In this document: one piece after another, positions 1-8,689 of the stretch
How positions within the stretch are numbered: the first letter of the stretch is position 1
Layout: each line of letters begins with the position of its first letter
The notes under the pieces: generated by a model
What the model was told of the DNA's origin: nothing
The model's input: the letters and a program-made list of their open reading frames with translations, nothing else
Databases searched by the model: none
NCBI GenBank assembly: GCA_022360815.1
Contig: JAKSCC010000294.1
Span: forward strand, 1 to 64,000
DNA: 64,000 bases
Origin: Desulfobacterales bacterium
Lineage (GTDB): Bacteria; Desulfobacterota; Desulfobacteria; Desulfobacterales; Desulfolunaceae
Direction: 5' to 3'
Translations under genes and position numbers: made by a program

Positions 1-617
1 ACGCCCGCATCACCTGAGATGGCCCGCTCAACCGATTGGGTAAAGGCTGCCATGTCGATGCTCTCATGGACCATGGTCCCGATAAGGGTCGCCTTTTTAA
101 TGGCGGCAAAGAGCTCTCCTGTCAGGTAGGTGGAAAAGCTTGTGATCTCCCCATCTTTCACCTTTGCCCACTTGCAGTGGGTTCCAGGAAGAACGGCAAC
201 CCCTTCTCGCCACCCCTTTAAAGCCCCTATGATCTGGGTCTCCTCGCCCCGCATGATGTCTGTTCGAAGCGATTCATCAAGGCAGACTCCGGGAATCAGG
301 TAGAGAGATCGCCCTCCTTTCAGAGGAAGGACTTCAAGGCCATCAACGAGCTCTTTTTTCCCAGCCGGGCAAAGGGCATAAGGCACCTCACTCCAGCCAT
401 TTCGGCTTCCAATCATACCGCACGCCATAAGGATGGCTTCGGGGTACTGGTCCATCCACTCTCCCACCATACGGTACAGCTCGTTTTCAAAATTGTGATC
501 GGAAATCTGGGTGATACCGTCTCCACCACTTCGAAAGTGGAGCACATTCCCACCCTCATCAAGGCACCAGGCTCTCAGGGAGGTGGTGCCCCAATCCAAC
601 GCTATTATCTGGGGCAT
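1..617 (-). CDS. dgoK: 2-dehydro-3-deoxygalactonokinase (3' part runs off the window edge)
   Basis: Reverse-strand reading from ATG at 617 gives MPQIIALDWGTTSLRAWCLDEGGNVL..., with the DWGTT phosphate-binding motif of DgoK-family sugar kinases; adjacent to dgoD. Absent from the ORF track because it has no stop in the window. Confidence 0.85.
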   Translation of the reverse strand, partial: MPQIIALDWGTTSLRAWCLDEGGNVLHFRSGGDGITQISDHNFENELYRMVGEWMDQYPEAILMACGMIGSRNGWSEVPYALCPAGKKELVDGLEVLPLKGGRSLYLIPGVCLDESLRTDIMRGEETQIIGALKGWREGVAVLPGTHCKWAKVKDGEITSFSTYLTGELFAAIKKATLIGTMVHESIDMAAFTQSVERAISGDAG

Positions 618-779
618 GTCGTCTCCTTGACGTGAGCCCATTGTTCAAACCAAAAAAAGAATAAAACACCGCAAAGCATCGCCAATTCGCCATAAGAACA
701 GGACAATACCCTCTTGCTTTATAGCAGGTATGAAGACTCACCAAGAGTAAAATATGATTTTTTACAAACCAAGTACGAA

Positions 780-799
780 AATACTTGTCTAAAAGTATT
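780..799. promoter_or_regulatory. inverted repeat AATACTT-N6-AAGTATT, candidate operator
   Basis: Perfect 7-bp arms in the divergent dgoK/dgoD intergenic region. Confidence 0.5.
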
Positions 800-889
800 A
801 TTTTTGTCAAGGTAATTTTCATATTAAAGAGCCTGTCCGACCGAGGTAGAAACCTTGGCTGGAATAGAGAATAGATCCAAGGAGTTACG

Positions 890-2038
890 ATGAAAGTCAC
901 GGGATTCGAAACGTTTATAGTTCCACCTCGCTGGATGTTCCTGAAAATTGAGACCGATGAAGGCGTCGTTGGCTGGGGAGAGCCGGTGCTGGAAGGTCGC
1001 GCACACACCGTTGAGGCGGCTGTGCATGAATTGATGGATTACGTGGTGGGAAGGGATCCCCGTCAGGTGGAAGACATCTGGCAGACGCTTTATCGAACCG
1101 GCTTCTACCGAGGCGGCCCCATTCTCATGAGCGCCATTGCGGGCATTGACCAGGCCCTCTGGGATATCAAGGGAAAGGCCCTTGGCGTGCCTGTGCACGA
1201 GCTTTTGGGCGGTGCCTGCCGAGACCGCATCCGTGTCTACTCCTGGATCGGCGGAGACAGGCCCTCCGACACCGCCGAGCAGGCCCTTGCCGCCAAAGAG
1301 CGGGGTTTCAACGCCATCAAGATGAACGGCACCGCCGAGCTTCAGATGGTGGACTCCCACTCCAAGATCGATGAGGTAGCGGCCCGCGTGGAGGCGATTC
1401 GTGACGCATGCGGCCCCGACTTCGGCATCGGCGTCGATTTCCACGGAAGGGTGCATCGCCCCATGGTCCGTATGCTCACCAAGGCCCTTGAGCCCTATCG
1501 CCTCATGTTCATCGAAGAGCCCGTTCTTCCCGAGCACCTTGATGTGATGGCCGAGCTTCGAAGCCTCACCACCACCCCCATTGCCACCGGCGAGCGCCTC
1601 TACTCCACCTACGACTTCCGTCTTCTCTTTGAAAAGCAGGCCGCGGATATCATTCAGCCCGACATCTCCCACTGCGGCGGCATCACCGAAGCCCGCAAGA
1701 TTGCCACCATGGCCGAAGCCTTTGATATGGCCATGGCACCCCACTGCCCCTTGGGCCCCATTGCCCTTGCCGCAAGCATCCAGCTCGATGCCGTCAGCTA
1801 CAACGCCTTTATCCAGGAGCAGAGCCTGGGCATCCACTACAACCAGGGCAGCGATATTCTTGACTACCTGACCGACCCAGGGGTGTTCGACTACAAAGAT
1901 GGGTTTGCAGCCATTCCCAAAGGGCCCGGCCTCGGCATTGAGATCAATGAAGAGGTGGTTCGAAAGCAGGCCCAAGTGAGCCACCGCTGGAGAAACCCGG
2001 TCTGGCGCCACGCCGACGGCTCTATTTCTGAGTGGTAG
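890..2038 (+). CDS. dgoD: D-galactonate dehydratase (enolase superfamily)
   Basis: 382 aa; FIEEPVLPEH, ATGERLYSTYDFR, QPDISHCGGITE, APHCPLGPIALAA and C-terminal RNPVWRHADGSISEW match the DgoD family. Confidence 0.95.
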   Translation: MKVTGFETFIVPPRWMFLKIETDEGVVGWGEPVLEGRAHTVEAAVHELMDYVVGRDPRQVEDIWQTLYRTGFYRGGPILMSAIAGIDQALWDIKGKALGVPVHELLGGACRDRIRVYSWIGGDRPSDTAEQALAAKERGFNAIKMNGTAELQMVDSHSKIDEVAARVEAIRDACGPDFGIGVDFHGRVHRPMVRMLTKALEPYRLMFIEEPVLPEHLDVMAELRSLTTTPIATGERLYSTYDFRLLFEKQAADIIQPDISHCGGITEARKIATMAEAFDMAMAPHCPLGPIALAASIQLDAVSYNAFIQEQSLGIHYNQGSDILDYLTDPGVFDYKDGFAAIPKGPGLGIEINEEVVRKQAQVSHRWRNPVWRHADGSISEW

Positions 2039-2120
2039 AAGGTAAAGGCTCGGTGTGCCTTGTTACTCTGAGCGTTTTCGGTGGCCGTCACGCGACTGCC
2101 CCTGACGCTTAAAATGCGAA

Positions 2121-2139
2121 AGCGTATCGAAAATACGCT
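2121..2139. repeat. hairpin AGCGTAT-CGAAA-ATACGCT
   Basis: Perfect 7-bp inverted repeat in the dgoD/IlvD-type gene spacer. Confidence 0.5.
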
Positions 2140-2191
2140 GAGCTTTGCCCTTCGTTTAAGCCAGGTTCTATTTTTTCACGAAACGTTTTTT

Positions 2192-2233
2192 GCGAAGCTT
2201 TTTTTAAAAAAAAGCGACCCGCCAAAGGCGAAG
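2192..2233 (+). repeat. REP-like intergenic element copy 1
   Basis: gcgaagctttttttaaaaaaaagcgacccgccaaaggcgaag; near-identical to the sequences at 10245-10283 (inverted) and 44727-44758. Confidence 0.65.
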
Positions 2234-2267
2234 GAAATCGTTACAAAAAAATTTGAAAGCACATGCC

Positions 2268-4427
2268 ATGAGTGAGACGGATCGATTAAGCGACATTCGG
2301 GAAGAGTTCTCCCGCTTATATATTAAGGAAGAGTCCAACCCTTACCGAGATTGCATCCAGGGGCTGGCCAACGAACCCATTTGCGTTCTGGCCCTTTTAA
2401 ACGATGCCCAGAAATTTCTGAAGGAAGAGGGAACGGAGCGACGCCTGAAGCGGGTGAGTCTCGACGAAATTGTGGCGCGCCTGGTCGAAAACCGTCCCCG
2501 AGTGGCCATCATTGCCGGCTCCATGGACCACCCCGCCCACCTTGTGGACCGGGAGCACGCCCTTCGGGCCACCGTGCGCATCTGGGAAAACGGTGGCGTG
2601 CCCTTTCTCTTCGGCATTCCGGTCATCTGTGACGGCACGGCCCAGAACAACATCGGACAGAGCTACTCCCTGGTTTCGCGCAACCAGACCGCAGCCACCG
2701 TCAACATCAACTTTGAGGGGCACTCCTACCATGCGGCCTGGGTAATCTCAGGCTGCGATAAAACCCCGTCCGGCATTCTTTCCGGCCTGGCGGCTGCCGA
2801 TGAAGCCCGCAAGGCCAAAGGGCGGGGGGCGGCTCCGGTGTGGGCGCTTATGGCCCCGAGCCACGTGCTTCGAGGCGGCGTCATCCCTGAAAAGGCGACC
2901 GCCAAACTCACCGAGCTGGCCGAAAAAGCCAAGGCCTCCGGGCACGAAGAGCTGGGTGCCGACATCCTTGAAAACATGCGCTACATTCTGCAGTGCTCAT
3001 CTGACGAGGCCTTTTTCGGCCATCTTAGACGCGCGACCGCTCTGGGGCTTATCGAAGCCCATGAAGCAAGGGCCCTCTCCAACCAGCTTGCCTGTGCCAC
3101 CTGCCATGAAAAAGGGGGCGTCTGTGCCTTTAACGGAACCGGCAACTCTTCCCGTACCCTTGTCTGCGCCCTAGGCTTTACCCCTCGCAAGCTGGAGCTT
3201 CTCACAGATGCCCCGGCACAGGACGCCATTGACGGGGCCATGGACAACTTTTTCCGCTGCTTCAACAAGCCCGAGTTTCGAGTCACCGAGGTGCTGGGAC
3301 GAAACTTTGCCAATGCGGTGAGAATTCACAACACCACGGGAAGCTCCACCAATATCTTGCTTCACCTCCCCTCCATCATGCGCCACGCCGGATTTGACGT
3401 CTCCATCTTCGATTACGAACGCATTCAAAAAGAGACCCCGGTACCCGAGCTTTTTGCCCACAGCCTCACCGAAGGCAGGGACACCTGGGAGCTGGCCCTT
3501 CAGTTCCACAAAGGGGTGCACCGCGGCATGGAGAGCCTTTTCAAAGCCCTTTCAGAGCTTGATGTGGCCATGGACCTCTCCGCCCCCACCATGGAGGGGA
3601 GAAGCTGGGCCGAGCGCATGGCCGACATGGAGGCCCCGGTCCAGAAAGATATGGGGGAAAAATCCATTATCAGGCCCAACCCGGTACGCAACCTCTCAGG
3701 CACCATGGTGCTTCGCGGCAACTTTATGGAATCGGCTGTGGTCAAGGTGGCCGGCCTTTCCGACACCCAGCGAAAAGAGCTCAACAAGAAGTTCTTTGTG
3801 GTGCGATTCTACGAGAACGAGCACATCTGCAACGCCGACATTGCAGACCCCCAGTTGCCTTCGCTTCTCACGGCCATGCCCGAGCTCACCGATGCCATGA
3901 AGAAACGCCTGGCCCAGGCCAATGGCTGCGATCTGGACGATCTCAACTCTGGTCTCTACTACGCCATGGTGATTTCGGGCCAGGGACCCAAGGCATACGG
4001 CATGCCGGAAATGTTCTCGCCCTCACAAAACATGCGCCACCACGCAACCCTTGAAAAACGGGCCATTCTCATAACCGATGGCCGCTACTCCGGGGTTACC
4101 AAAGGCCCCTGCATCGGTCACGTCTCTCCCGAGGCCTATACCGGTGGTGGCATCGGGGCCCTTCAGGATGGGGATATTCTCTGCTTTGACCTTGATAACG
4201 GCCGCCTCGACCTGATGGATGCCACAGCCTTTTTAAAAGGAGAGATCCGGCCGGAAACACGCGACATGCATGGGACGCGAGGCGAGCTCGTCGCCCAGCG
4301 CATGGAGCGCATGGAATCGCGCCGTTTAGAAATTGCCGCCTGCAGCCTCATGGATCACACATCGGGAACCGAACACGGTGTGGTTCCCGAAGCGGTCGAT
4401 CAAAGGGCTTGCCGTGCGCTGCCCTAA
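2268..4427 (+). CDS. IlvD/Edd-family dehydratase (YjhG/YagF, D-xylonate dehydratase-like)
   Basis: About 719 aa; CDKTPSGILSGLAAADEARK, LACATCHEKGGVCAFNGTGNSSRT, ITDGRYSGVTKGPCIGHVSPEA typical of dihydroxy-acid/sugar-acid dehydratases. Confidence 0.85.
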   Translation: MSETDRLSDIREEFSRLYIKEESNPYRDCIQGLANEPICVLALLNDAQKFLKEEGTERRLKRVSLDEIVARLVENRPRVAIIAGSMDHPAHLVDREHALRATVRIWENGGVPFLFGIPVICDGTAQNNIGQSYSLVSRNQTAATVNINFEGHSYHAAWVISGCDKTPSGILSGLAAADEARKAKGRGAAPVWALMAPSHVLRGGVIPEKATAKLTELAEKAKASGHEELGADILENMRYILQCSSDEAFFGHLRRATALGLIEAHEARALSNQLACATCHEKGGVCAFNGTGNSSRTLVCALGFTPRKLELLTDAPAQDAIDGAMDNFFRCFNKPEFRVTEVLGRNFANAVRIHNTTGSSTNILLHLPSIMRHAGFDVSIFDYERIQKETPVPELFAHSLTEGRDTWELALQFHKGVHRGMESLFKALSELDVAMDLSAPTMEGRSWAERMADMEAPVQKDMGEKSIIRPNPVRNLSGTMVLRGNFMESAVVKVAGLSDTQRKELNKKFFVVRFYENEHICNADIADPQLPSLLTAMPELTDAMKKRLAQANGCDLDDLNSGLYYAMVISGQGPKAYGMPEMFSPSQNMRHHATLEKRAILITDGRYSGVTKGPCIGHVSPEAYTGGGIGALQDGDILCFDLDNGRLDLMDATAFLKGEIRPETRDMHGTRGELVAQRMERMESRRLEIAACSLMDHTSGTEHGVVPEAVDQRACRALP

Positions 4428-4582
4428 GAAATCTAAAAAAACATACTTTCGATCATACGTAAGGATTTAGCTGGGGCCTTCAGACGGTTGACTTAAAAAA
4501 ACCGCAAAAACGTCTCAAACATTTGGCCCCGGCAGAACCACCGGAAGAAGCGTCAACCCCTCACCCAAAGGACGATAACGTT

Positions 4583-5380
4583 ATGGATGCGTACTTTTCA
4601 GATGAGTCCACACTGTTGACCCATGCCAGTTCAGCCAACCATCCCAAGGTTCGCTGGACCGTCATTGAGCACTTCCTCCACCAAATTCTCTCGGGGAGTC
4701 TGAAGACCGGTGGGGCCCTGCCCCATGTCAATGATATCTGTGAATCTCTGGAGGTGAGCCGCACAGCGGTTCGTGAAGCCATCGGCTTTCTTTCGGCCAA
4801 AGGGCTGCTTGAGTCCAAGGCCGGAACCGGTACCATGGTTCGCCCTCTGGCAGACTGGAGCCTTCTCGACCCCGAAGTGATCTCGTGGCTTCGGGAGAGC
4901 CGCATGAGCGTGGAGCTCCTTGAGCATATGCTGGAGGTCAGGCTGATTGTTGAGCCCGATGCCGCAGCCCTTGCGGCCATTCGAGCCACCACAGAGCAGA
5001 TTCGTTCCATCGAAGATGCCCTTGAACAGATGGAGAGAGGCGAGACCAAACGCGATCCGTCCAGCACGCAAGGGGATATCGATTTTCACACACGGATTCT
5101 CGATGCCTCAGGCAATATCATTCTCTCCCGCATGCGAGACCTGATCGGGATGGCCATTGAACTCTCCATTCGACTCACCTTTGCCCAGGTGGCCAATGTC
5201 AAAGAGAGTCTCACCCAGCATCGGGAAATTCTAAACGCCATCCGCATGCGAAACCCAGAGCTGGCACGCCAGCGGGCTGCTCGAGTGGTCTACTTTGCCA
5301 TTCGGGACTTAAGGGATTTAAATATCCCGGTCAGACCAGACTCTTTGGCTGTTCTTGCCAAAGAAGAATACAAAGAGTGA
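4583..5380 (+). CDS. FadR/GntR-family transcriptional regulator (FCD domain), probable regulator of the sugar-acid locus
   Basis: N-terminal wHTH (VNDICESLEVSRTAVREAIGFLSAKGLLESKAGTGTMVRP) plus FCD-like C-terminal domain; in-frame ATG at 4583 preferred over 4523. Confidence 0.85.
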   Translation: MDAYFSDESTLLTHASSANHPKVRWTVIEHFLHQILSGSLKTGGALPHVNDICESLEVSRTAVREAIGFLSAKGLLESKAGTGTMVRPLADWSLLDPEVISWLRESRMSVELLEHMLEVRLIVEPDAAALAAIRATTEQIRSIEDALEQMERGETKRDPSSTQGDIDFHTRILDASGNIILSRMRDLIGMAIELSIRLTFAQVANVKESLTQHREILNAIRMRNPELARQRAARVVYFAIRDLRDLNIPVRPDSLAVLAKEEYKE

Positions 5381-5491
5381 CGCCCATCGCTCTTTTTTCA
5401 CCCCCCAAAGGGTTTTATTAGGCCACATCACCAGGCAGGGGTCGTCTCCTGCTGGATGTGCGATATACCGTTTTTTGAGCTTCGAGCTTTC

Positions 5492-5512
5492 GGAAAGATA
5501 AAGTGTCTTTCC
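5492..5512. repeat. inverted repeat GGAAAGA-N7-TCTTTCC
   Basis: Perfect 7-bp arms about 40 bp upstream of the TRAP SBP start. Confidence 0.5.
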
Positions 5513-5553
5513 AGAAAGATTCGAAACCAGGTAACAAAGTAGGAGGAATCACG

Positions 5554-6570
5554 ATGTTTAAGAAACTGGCTTCCATGATGATCACTGCTGCAGCTGTTGT
5601 GAGCTTTGCCCTGCCTGCATCTGCCGCCAAGCACGAATGGACCTTCCAGAGCTCAGACCGCCCCGGTATCTTCATGTACCAGATGGCTGAAGAGTTTTCC
5701 GGTTGGGTCAACAACATGTCCAACGGAGAGATTAAAATCAACGTCGCCCCCACCGGATCTGTGGTTCAGTACAACGAAACCATGGAAGCGGTGGGTGCTG
5801 GCATCCTTCAGGGTGAATTCACCGACCCCAGCTACTTCGCCGGACAGGATCTTGCTTTCGGTCTCATCGGCAACACCGTTGGTGCCTGGGGATCTCCCTC
5901 TGAAGCCCTGAAATTCATGCGCTATGGCGGCGGTATGGAGATCTTCCAGAAGCTCTATGACCGTTACAACGTCAAGCTCGTGGGTGTGGTTGTCACCGGT
6001 GTTGAAGCCTTTGTTTCCAAAAAACCCCTCCGCGGTGTGGCCGACCTCAAAGGCCTTAAGATGCGTGCGCCCGAAGGACTCGTACAGAACGTTTTCGCAG
6101 CTGCTGGTGCGGCTCCCGTTAACCTTCCCGGCTCCGAAGTGTACACCTCCCTTGAGAAAGGTGTTATCGACGCCGCCGACTTCTCTCTTTTCAGCGTCAA
6201 CCAGAAGCAGGGCATGAACGAGATCGCTCGTTACCCCCTCTTCCCCGGCTTCCACTCCATGCCCCTTCAGGTGGTAACCCTGAACATGGACGTATGGAAA
6301 AGCCTCACCAAAGCGCAGCAGAACATCCTTGAAACCGGTGTGTGGCGTCTTGCCACCGAGGTGGCCTGGCAGTACGAAATGCAGGATCTTGCCGCTGTAA
6401 AAGTGGCCAAATCCAAGGGCATTGAGGTAATCAACTGGGCTCCTGAAGAGCGTGCCAAGTTCCGTCAGCTCGCCAAGATGCAGTGGTCCAAAATGACCAA
6501 GAAGTCTCCCGTTGCCAAAGAGTATGCGGACGCCGTGGTCAAGTACCTTGTCTCCCAGGGTCTCATGTAG
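5554..6570 (+). CDS. TRAP transporter substrate-binding protein, DctP family
   Basis: Signal peptide MFKKLASMMITAAAVVSFALPASA; DctP-family features; followed by DctQ and DctM homologues. Confidence 0.9.
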   Translation: MFKKLASMMITAAAVVSFALPASAAKHEWTFQSSDRPGIFMYQMAEEFSGWVNNMSNGEIKINVAPTGSVVQYNETMEAVGAGILQGEFTDPSYFAGQDLAFGLIGNTVGAWGSPSEALKFMRYGGGMEIFQKLYDRYNVKLVGVVVTGVEAFVSKKPLRGVADLKGLKMRAPEGLVQNVFAAAGAAPVNLPGSEVYTSLEKGVIDAADFSLFSVNQKQGMNEIARYPLFPGFHSMPLQVVTLNMDVWKSLTKAQQNILETGVWRLATEVAWQYEMQDLAAVKVAKSKGIEVINWAPEERAKFRQLAKMQWSKMTKKSPVAKEYADAVVKYLVSQGLM

Positions 6571-6706
6571 GAACACTCTTTTTGGGTGCGCTTTTCACGC
6601 GCGCTTAAAATCTGGGTAGACCTTTTCCCCCTGCCCTCTTCGGCAGGGGGATTTCCAACTGGAAACAAAAGACAGATAAACGACGAACCAACCAAAAGAG
6701 GGTCCC

Positions 6707-7270
6707 ATGACCGATACCCATACGACCCCGGATTCGGAACACGTGCCTGCGTCGGCGCTTGACAGGCTGATTGTAAAAGTAGGAGATGGCATCTCCTGGC
6801 TCTATTTTATTGCGGTGGTAATCTCCGTTTTGGAGGTGATCATGCGCTACCTATTTGACAGCCCCACGTCCTGGGTACACGAAACCACATTGATGATGGT
6901 AGGTCTCTGCATGCTGTGGGGCGGCACCTACTGCATGGCTGAGAACCGGCACATCCGCGTCTCTGTGGTAAGAGACCTTCTGCCGAAAAAAGTGGGACAG
7001 GTTATTGATGCCGCTGTCTCTGTTCTGACGCTCTTCTTCTGCTCGGGCCTGGCCTATGCGGGCTTTACCATGGTCAAGAAGTCCTACTTCGACCCTGCGG
7101 GGAACTTTCGTATTCTTCGCTCCGGATCGGCTCTCAACTCTCCGGCCCCCACCGTCGTCAAAACCATGCTCTTTTTCGTTCTGATTCTCATGACCCTTCA
7201 GGCGATCATTCAGCTGGTCAAGCGATTCAAAATTTTAACCCAGGGATCCGACGCGGATTCGAAAGAGTAA
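6707..7270 (+). CDS. TRAP transporter small permease, DctQ family
   Basis: Four hydrophobic segments, WVHETTLMMVGLCMLWGG; position between dctP and dctM. Confidence 0.9.
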   Translation: MTDTHTTPDSEHVPASALDRLIVKVGDGISWLYFIAVVISVLEVIMRYLFDSPTSWVHETTLMMVGLCMLWGGTYCMAENRHIRVSVVRDLLPKKVGQVIDAAVSVLTLFFCSGLAYAGFTMVKKSYFDPAGNFRILRSGSALNSPAPTVVKTMLFFVLILMTLQAIIQLVKRFKILTQGSDADSKE

Positions 7271-7283
7271 GGAGTAAAAGATC

Positions 7284-8600
7284 ATGTTTCATCTTTCGTC
7301 TCTTGGCGTTGAAGGGGGAACCTTTCTCCTCTTCGGTTCCATGGTGATTCTTCTGATTATGGGCCAGCCCCTGGCCTACCTCACCGGCCTTGTGGCCATG
7401 TTTTTCGCCTATGGGTGGTTTGGGCCCAAGGTGCTGCCCCTTCTCACCAGCCGTGTCTACAGCTTTGTGGGAGAGTACACGCTCATAGCGGTGCCGATGT
7501 TCGTCTTTATGGCCTCCCTTCTCGACCGGACGAACATCGCCAAAGACCTCTACAACGCCATGCAGGCCTTTGGGGGCAAGATAAAAGGCGGCGTGGCGGT
7601 TCAGACCCTTATTGTGGCTGTTTTCCTGGCGGCCATGAGCGGTATCATTGGCGGAGAGACGGTGCTTCTCGGCATGCTGGCCCTGCCCCAGATGCTTCGC
7701 CTGGGTTACAACAAAAACCTGGCCATCGGGGTTGTGTGTGCCGGCGGCAGCCTCGGCACCATGGTGCCCCCCAGTATCGTTCTCATTATCTACGGCCTCA
7801 CGGCCAGTGTCTCCATCGGAGATCTCTTCTCTGGTGCCGTGATTCCCGCCCTCATGCTGGCCTGTTTTTACATGACCTACATTCTGGTTCGCTGCCACAT
7901 GAACCCCGATCTGGGGCCTCAAGGGGTGCCTGAGGGCTCCACCAAGCCCAAAGGGGAGATGCTTTTTGATGTGCTGGCACCAGGGCTTATTATTCTGGTG
8001 GTTCTCGGCAGCATCTACGGCGGCATCGCCTCGGTTACCGAAGCGGCCAGCGTGGGCGTGGCCTCGGTCATGCTTCTGTCGATCTTTCGAAAAGAGCTCA
8101 ACCTTCGGGTCATGCAGGAGAGCCTCCAGCAGACCATGCGCACCTGCGGCATGATCATCTGGATCGGCATCTCGGCCAGTGCCCTCATTGGTATCTACAA
8201 CCTCATGGGCGGCAACCGGTTCGTAAAATCTGCCATTTTGGGCCTTGATGTGGCACCGGTTGTTATCATTCTCGTCATGATGGTGATCCTGATCTTCCTT
8301 GGCATGTTTATGGACTGGATCGGCGTGGCCCTTCTCACCATGCCCATTTTTGTTCCCATCATCAAAGACCTGGGCTACGATCCGGTCTGGTTTGGCGTCC
8401 TCTTCTGCATGAACATGCAGGTCTCTTTCCTCAGCCCACCCTTCGGACCGGCGGCCTTCTACCTCAAGAGTGTGGCCCCTCCGGAGATTTCGCTGGTGGA
8501 TATTTTTAAATCTGTATGGCCCTTTATCATCATGCAGCTGATTGCCCTGGGACTTCTCATGGCCTTCCCCCAACTGGCCCTCTGGCTTCCCAACCTCTAA
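7284..8600 (+). CDS. TRAP transporter large permease, DctM family
   Basis: 438 aa, multi-TM, GGSLGTMVPPSIVLIIYG and TEAASVGV motifs of DctM. Confidence 0.95.
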   Translation: MFHLSSLGVEGGTFLLFGSMVILLIMGQPLAYLTGLVAMFFAYGWFGPKVLPLLTSRVYSFVGEYTLIAVPMFVFMASLLDRTNIAKDLYNAMQAFGGKIKGGVAVQTLIVAVFLAAMSGIIGGETVLLGMLALPQMLRLGYNKNLAIGVVCAGGSLGTMVPPSIVLIIYGLTASVSIGDLFSGAVIPALMLACFYMTYILVRCHMNPDLGPQGVPEGSTKPKGEMLFDVLAPGLIILVVLGSIYGGIASVTEAASVGVASVMLLSIFRKELNLRVMQESLQQTMRTCGMIIWIGISASALIGIYNLMGGNRFVKSAILGLDVAPVVIILVMMVILIFLGMFMDWIGVALLTMPIFVPIIKDLGYDPVWFGVLFCMNMQVSFLSPPFGPAAFYLKSVAPPEISLVDIFKSVWPFIIMQLIALGLLMAFPQLALWLPNL

Positions 8601-8623
8601 GGTTTGCGTCACGATAAACCATG

Positions 8624-8663
8624 AAAAAAGGCCGAAGAGAGACGCATCTCTTCGGCCTTTTTT
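8624..8663. terminator. bidirectional intrinsic terminator
   Basis: AAAAAAGGCCGAAGAGA-gacgca-TCTCTTCGGCCTTTTTT between convergent genes. Confidence 0.9.
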
Positions 8664-8689
8664 ATACCCTCACCTTCTGCCTTAAAAGA

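Noticed and set aside
66-80. gggtcgcctttttaa resembling an arm of the 17856-17979 element
   Set aside because: Lies inside dgoK coding sequence and lacks the other conserved blocks.
824-2011. 395-aa minus-strand ORF antisense to dgoD
   Set aside because: Low-complexity Gly/His/Val-rich translation mirroring codon bias of dgoD; dgoD has clear family motifs.
7227-8612. 461-aa minus-strand ORF antisense to dctM
   Set aside because: Composition-driven (His/Gly/Asp-rich) shadow ORF of a confident TRAP permease.
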